From Symbiodinium natans (taxonomy: Eukaryota; Sar; Dinophyceae; Suessiales; Symbiodiniaceae), in NCBI GenBank assembly GCA_905221605.1, contig CAJNDS010000424.1, forward strand, positions 375,978 to 439,977: a DNA stretch of 64,000 bases, in the 5' to 3' direction. Positions 54,901 through 60,900 of the stretch are shown piece after piece. The first letter of the stretch is position 1. Every line of letters begins with the position of its first letter. A program made the translations under genes and the position numbers. Under the pieces are notes generated by a model. The model did not search any database. It saw only the letters and a program-made list of their open reading frames with translations, and was not told the DNA's origin.

Positions 54901-57900
54901 AGAATTGGTGAAGCTTCGAATCCTGGACCACCTGCTGGACCTAGGAAGACGTATAGGAAAAGACAGCAACGCGAGCTTGTCAAGCTGGCCCCTAGTGTCA
55001 TGAGGCAGATTGTGGAACAGGTTGTGATTGCCATGAACCAGTCTCAGCAGTTTTTCCAACATGCGGATCCTGAAATGCCTGCTCCCAAAAACGAACAGAA
55101 ACGCAGAAAAAAGAACCGCGTTGAAACCTCTGAGGCGTTCATGTGTGACCCCCCCGAAAACCATGTTGCTGATCAAACGCATGACATTTGGCATTGGTAT
55201 CAGCAACAGTCGGAGAAAGACCAGAATTCAGTTTGGTGGCCTCAGAACACTGAAGAAGACCGCTGGAGCCCCAGTGAGTGGAAAGCATGGAAGAAATGGA
55301 CCTACTCAGACCGTCAGGATTGGGAGCCTTATCCTGATGACAGCAATAGGGATGTTTCTGCGTGGCCCTTACTTCCCCAGCCTCAGAGAAACAACCAAGG
55401 CAGCAGATTCGCTGAACGCCTGAACCCTAAAGAATGGACTGGTCAGCCCAAAAAAGGTCAAAAACGCCAAAATCAGGATGCCAAAAAGCCCAAACCAAAA
55501 AAAGAAAACCAAAAAAAAACATTATTCTGAGACTCTTGGACAGGTGAAACCAAAACAACCGAAACCAAAAAAAACCAAAACCAAAAAACAAAAAAAAACC
55601 AAAACAAAACTAAAAAAAACATTATTTTCGAACTCTTGACGACACGGGGTATTGATTCCCTTTGTCCAAGAGTCTCGGAATAATGGTGTTTTTTTTTTTT
55701 TGGTTTTTTGGTTTTGGTTTTTTTTTTTGGTTTGGGGGTTTTGGTTTTTGGTTTTTTTGGTTTCCAAGAGTCTCAGAAAAATGGTCATTTTGGTTCTTTT
55801 TTTTTTTGGTTTTGTTTTTTTTGGTTTGTGGGTTTTTGGTTTGTCTGATCTTGTGTTTCTCTTGTAGAGAATAGTGCGTGCCAAAACCTAGGGAAATACT
55901 GTGCTTTTTCAGATGCATAGTGCCTGCACTAGGCAAATATTGAACTAACACTATACGAAAGAGGCCGAGTGAACTATCCTAGTTTTTGGTCACTCATAGA
56001 ATATCCATTGCAAAATGTAGCGATTGAGCTCGGCAATCTAGACAAATACTGCAACTTTAGAGACAAGATGTTTTTTTTGAAAAGCAATTCGTTTTGTTTC
56101 TAGAGAAGCAGTGCTTGTCCCAAGCCCAACAAGAATACTCTTCTAAGCACATAGTGCGGCAACAATACTGAATTACGAACTCTTAAACAGCATAGACAAG
56201 CTTGCAAATGCATAATTCTCGTAGAGATCTTAAAGAAACACGACTTTAGCACAGCGATTATGTGTACTAGATTTGACTTTAAAAACAAGCAGTTTTCATC
56301 ACACAGTGATGAAGCACTGCTCGGGCACTAAATAAATACCACTTGTACAGATGATATTCTGTCTCAAGCGCACAATTCGCATAGACAAGCTCAAGAATAC
56401 ATATTCTTTCTTAGAAGCCTAATTTGCCTCGTGAAGATCATAGTACTCGGAAATTCCAAATCCTAAAGCCTGGGGAGAATCTCTGGCGAAGTTTGGACTT
56501 TTGGTTTTCAGGTGTTTCGGCACAAATAATGCAATTTTCCTAAGGAACGCTTTTTTCCAAGCAAAATGTTGATTATTAAACACTATTGAAACACCTGGTA
56601 CATTTTAACAGCACACCAATGCAATACTTATTGCATAGAAATTCAATACCAAGTACATACTGGTTTTGTCGATTTAGTAGGAATTCCTCTTTTCAGCTTG
56701 CTTGGAGTGAGCAATGAAGGACAGCTATTGGGACACACCGCCCGATAAGCAAGACTTGGAGTTTGCAGAACCCCCGGAACGCAGCGGACATATTTTACTA
56801 CGGAATCAATGATTACCATAACAGTCGGCATGATAATATTGTTATGGTTAGTGGTAGGAATTACCCTACTATTGGCTGTTATTGTTGTGTGAGAGAAAGA
56901 GACCCTTTCCTGGGAATCTTGCAAGAAGCCCCGTCAGACCCGGTGTTGACACGTGCAGTTCAGCACGTTTACTAAGACAACAGTAAAAACACAAAAACAC
57001 GAGTTTTTTGAGGTGTTAACAGCAAAACTGCTATACCTTCCAGGTTTTTTGGCTTTCGGAGTATAGAAGGCCACATAATTTTAAACCGAAATTCGGTTGC
57101 AGGTTTATAGACATTTTGCATGCATGATGTGTTACGTAAAATAGTCCCGGAAATACTCGACAAGTACGATTTTTTTCGGTATTTACAGTGTTTTCGGCGT
57201 GCACTACTTGTTCACAAACGCGTGGAAGCAAGCAGAAGAGTAGTGTAGACAAGGAGGGTGTAGATCTGGGGGGGGGGGGGGGTGACCATATATATATACA
57301 TAAACCCTAAACCCTGAACCCTGAACCCTAAACCCTAAACCCTAAATTAGGGATAATCCGAACCCCAGAATCCTTGAGCCATGAATCCCCCAAGGCGCGG
57401 TAACCTTTGTGTGGATGGCGCTGTGGCCAAGATTACGGGGAAGGAGGCCAGGAGCATATGTGTGTGTGTGTGTTTTTGTTGTCTAAGGGGTTTAGGGTTT
57501 AGGGTTTAGGGTTCAGGGTTTGGTGTTTCTATTTGCAAAAGTGCGGCGCTCCACCCCTGTCCCTTTGAACGGCTCGATGCATTTCCTGGCTTCGCATGGC
57601 TTGGGGCTCCAAGGACCTGTTCTGACCCTCCTCCCCACCTAACTTCTCCGCTTTTGTTTTGGGCTTTACATGCCCAGATACTCTTGATTGCAAGTGGGCG
57701 GGGCTGCCATTCTAAAGCCGAAATGGGGCTGACATGAACCCCACTATTGGGGTCGTATACCCGGTACTCATGATCCCTATGAAGGGTGGACCATAAACCC
57801 TCTTGGGGATCATTTGGTCCCCAGGGAATGGCTGCACCCACACCCCCCACTTGTTCAAGTTCTGCACGCCCGGATCATTCTTCTTGCCCCCCTCCCCCCC

Positions 57901-60900
57901 TGCTCCCCCCAAGCCCAGGTTTCTGAATAAGCCGCACATGCTTGGTTCCAAAAGTAGAATCTCCGGTGCTCTTTTGCACATCCGGGTTCCAAGATCCCCC
58001 TTATGCTGCACTAATACTGCGCATTCCCGCTTTTGGCAAGCGTCTTGGAGTCAATAAATCTTTCTTCTTTATTTTATGTATTTCTTTCTTCCGTCTTCCT
58101 TCATTCATTCATTCATGCATTCATTCATTCATTCTTTTATTTTTTTCTATGTTTATTTGCTTCTTTGTTTCTTGTACTGATTCTTTATTTATTTATATAT
58201 TTGCTTCTTTCTTGCGTTCTTTATTTCTTTACTTCTTTCTTTCTTTCTTTATTTCTTTCTTTGTTTCTATCTTTCTTTCTGTCTTTCTTTCGCTCTCTCT
58301 TTCTTTCTTTCTTTCTTTCTTTCACTCTCTCCGCAAACGGGGGCGGGGCCGGGGGGCTTGGGCCCCTTGACCCGCCCTCCCAACTTGTTCGAAAGCAGGG
58401 CCGCAAACCTAAGAAACCTTCAACGCAAATTAGGGGAATCTTCGGGCTTCAGCCCCCCAGAAACCCAAAGCCCTGAGAGGCCGCAATTCCCTTTCCACCT
58501 TCTTGTCATACCCCTGAGCCTTCAACTCTAAACCCGATAAAGACAATCGACCCCAAACCCTAAACCCTAAACCCTACCAAACCCTCTTATCTTATTTGTT
58601 TGCCTGTCTGCACCGCTCCAGGGAACTTCCTTCACTGGCAAGGCGAACGTCTTTGACAGCGAGGCGCTTTCTGCCAGTCGGAACTGCTGGGCACAAGTGT
58701 TGGGGTTTGGGGGGTTCTGGCTGAACCCTAAACCCTAAACCCTAAACCCTAAACCCTACAGCCTTGGGGGGTTTCATGAAAGGAGTATATACTACACAGC
58801 TGCATGGGCCCTCAGGTTTAGAGTCCCGACTCAAGCGCCACCTTGGTGGTAGGGCTAAGTTAGGTTCCTTGAGCACCGGAACCCTGAGTAGAGCCCCGAT
58901 CAAGCTCTGAGCGCCCAATAGAAGTCTTGTTTTATGAGCACCCAATAGAAGTCTTGTTTTATAGGACATCCCCACCTTAAGAAAGGGGCTCTACCATCCC
59001 AAAGAAGCACTTGTGGGAGGCCCCTTGCAGAGAATAGGACGGTAGACTGGGGTACCTTCGGACACCTCGCCCAGCTCTGACAAGCAACACACCGCAATGA
59101 AACACCACGTTTAGGGTTTAGGGTTTAGGGTTTAGGGCTTAGGGTTGTGTATTCATCTCATTCCTGCAAATGTAGTTGAAAGGGCAAAGGAAAAACAGCA
59201 ACACAAGTACATGAATGGTAGCAACGCCATTTCTGTTGTTAAACTCGTCAAAACGAATAGCGCTGGTAATCGTCCTCATGCATAGGAAGGATCGCAGCGG
59301 TGGCAATAATTATGACAGTAGAAGAACATAGTCAAACCAACAGTAGTAATATGGCAATAACATGCTCGTCGTGTACATGGGTCGTTCTCTAAGACATTGT
59401 CCGTTTTGGGCTCCTTGTTTTTTAAGGGTGCCGTACTACACAGGGTACCAAAAGACTATAACTTAGAGAACTACCCTAAACCCTAAACCCTAAACCCTAA
59501 ACCCTAAACCCTAAACCCTAAGAACTCTCCACAGGGAGACTTGAGGATTTGAAGTCCTCCTTAGAATTCAGACCTGCACCTCTTGAGAGCCTGAGGAGGC
59601 AATGCTGAAGGGCCTGGAGCAAGGCAAGATCAACAAGGCACGGGTTTAGGGGTGAGGGGTTTAGGGTTTAGGGGTTAGGGGTGTAGGGTTTAGGGTTTAG
59701 GGTTTAGGGTTTAGGGTTTAGGGTTTAGGGTTTAGGGCTTGCAGCAGCTCTAAGAACTAGAAGCCTTAATCCCTTCGACCATCTCCACTTTGCTCTGAGC
59801 TTTGGGGCAGAGGGGTTGAAATAAATAAACCTTGAGGACCAAATGAACCGTAAAATTGGGGGGGGGGGTCATATACCCTGTACTACTATAATCCCTATTA
59901 AGGTACTATGGAGCGATAGACCCTTTTAGGGTCCATTTAATCCCCAGGGAAGAGGACGCCGGCTGGGCCAGAGATCAACTTCCATGCTTGCGGGCTGTGC
60001 TGGGGGGGTTGAGAGGGCACCTTGGGCGTATAGCTGTGTAAGCTTAGTGTTTTTGGGGGCTGAAGGGTTAAGTTGTACGATTGTGTAGATGAACAGGGTT
60101 GAACAGGGTTTAGGGTTTATAGGGTTTAGGGTTTAGGGTTTAGGGTTTAGGGTGTGTTTTCGGTCACAGCTCTCTTTGGCCCTGCCGCGGCCCAGGGCGA
60201 CTTCATCGTGATTCGTTATGAGGGCCCTAAGGGTGGCCCTGGTATCTTGGTAGCTGAGTGGTACCGTTTTGTCCGTTTTTTGGGGTTATTTATAACAGTA
60301 ACCCACCCCAAAAAGCATGCCCTTAGTATTCTTAATGTTACTATTGGAATTATTTCTATTAATATGATTATTTCGAAGTATTTTAATTACTCTTATTCTT
60401 ATGATATGGTTACTGGGCTACCAAAGGTATGCGCGAGATGCTGACTCCAACGCGCCTGCGCTGCAAGTCGGCGGGAGATGCGCACGAACTAGTGACTAGC
60501 GAACGCCATTTTGGGGATGTCCTGTGTAGGCAAGCCCAAATGAGCCCAATGCCCCTTAATTATGGAATATACCTTAATTTATGAAGGGATCCTGAATATG
60601 TGTTAAGGTCTATTCCTTCAGGGGTATTGGGGGTCTTTGGGAGCCTTGCATTGCTAGACGCCATCTCGAGGAGTGCCGTGATGGGTGCTGGCTTGGGAAA
60701 GCACGTGGCTTTGATGACGGACGGCCGCTTCTCTGGCGGTTCGCATGGCTTCATTATCGGCCACGTGTCTCCCGAAGCCGCTCACTCAGTGACGCGTGTC
60801 TGTGACCCTGCATAAAGCTGTCTACTTTGGGGACGAAAAGAACCCTAAAAGGGTTTATGGCTCATATACATTTCATAGGAATTACAGTAGTGTAGGTTTT

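Noticed and set aside
54898-54945. Functional 2A ribosome-skipping peptide at GEASNPGP
   Set aside because: The canonical pattern has one residue between Glu and Asn-Pro-Gly-Pro; here there are two, and the upstream Asp-Val/Ile is missing.
57942-58476. Phe/Leu/Ser-rich membrane-like ORFs of 142-147 codons
   Set aside because: They are translations of the TTTC/TTCA tract in a DHAD intron.
60640-60671. In-frame extension LALLDAISR before the conserved [10 protein letters not shown] of DHAD
   Set aside because: Using the acceptor TCGAG at 60670 restores the conserved [12 protein letters not shown] without the extra residues; the extension is intron read-through.
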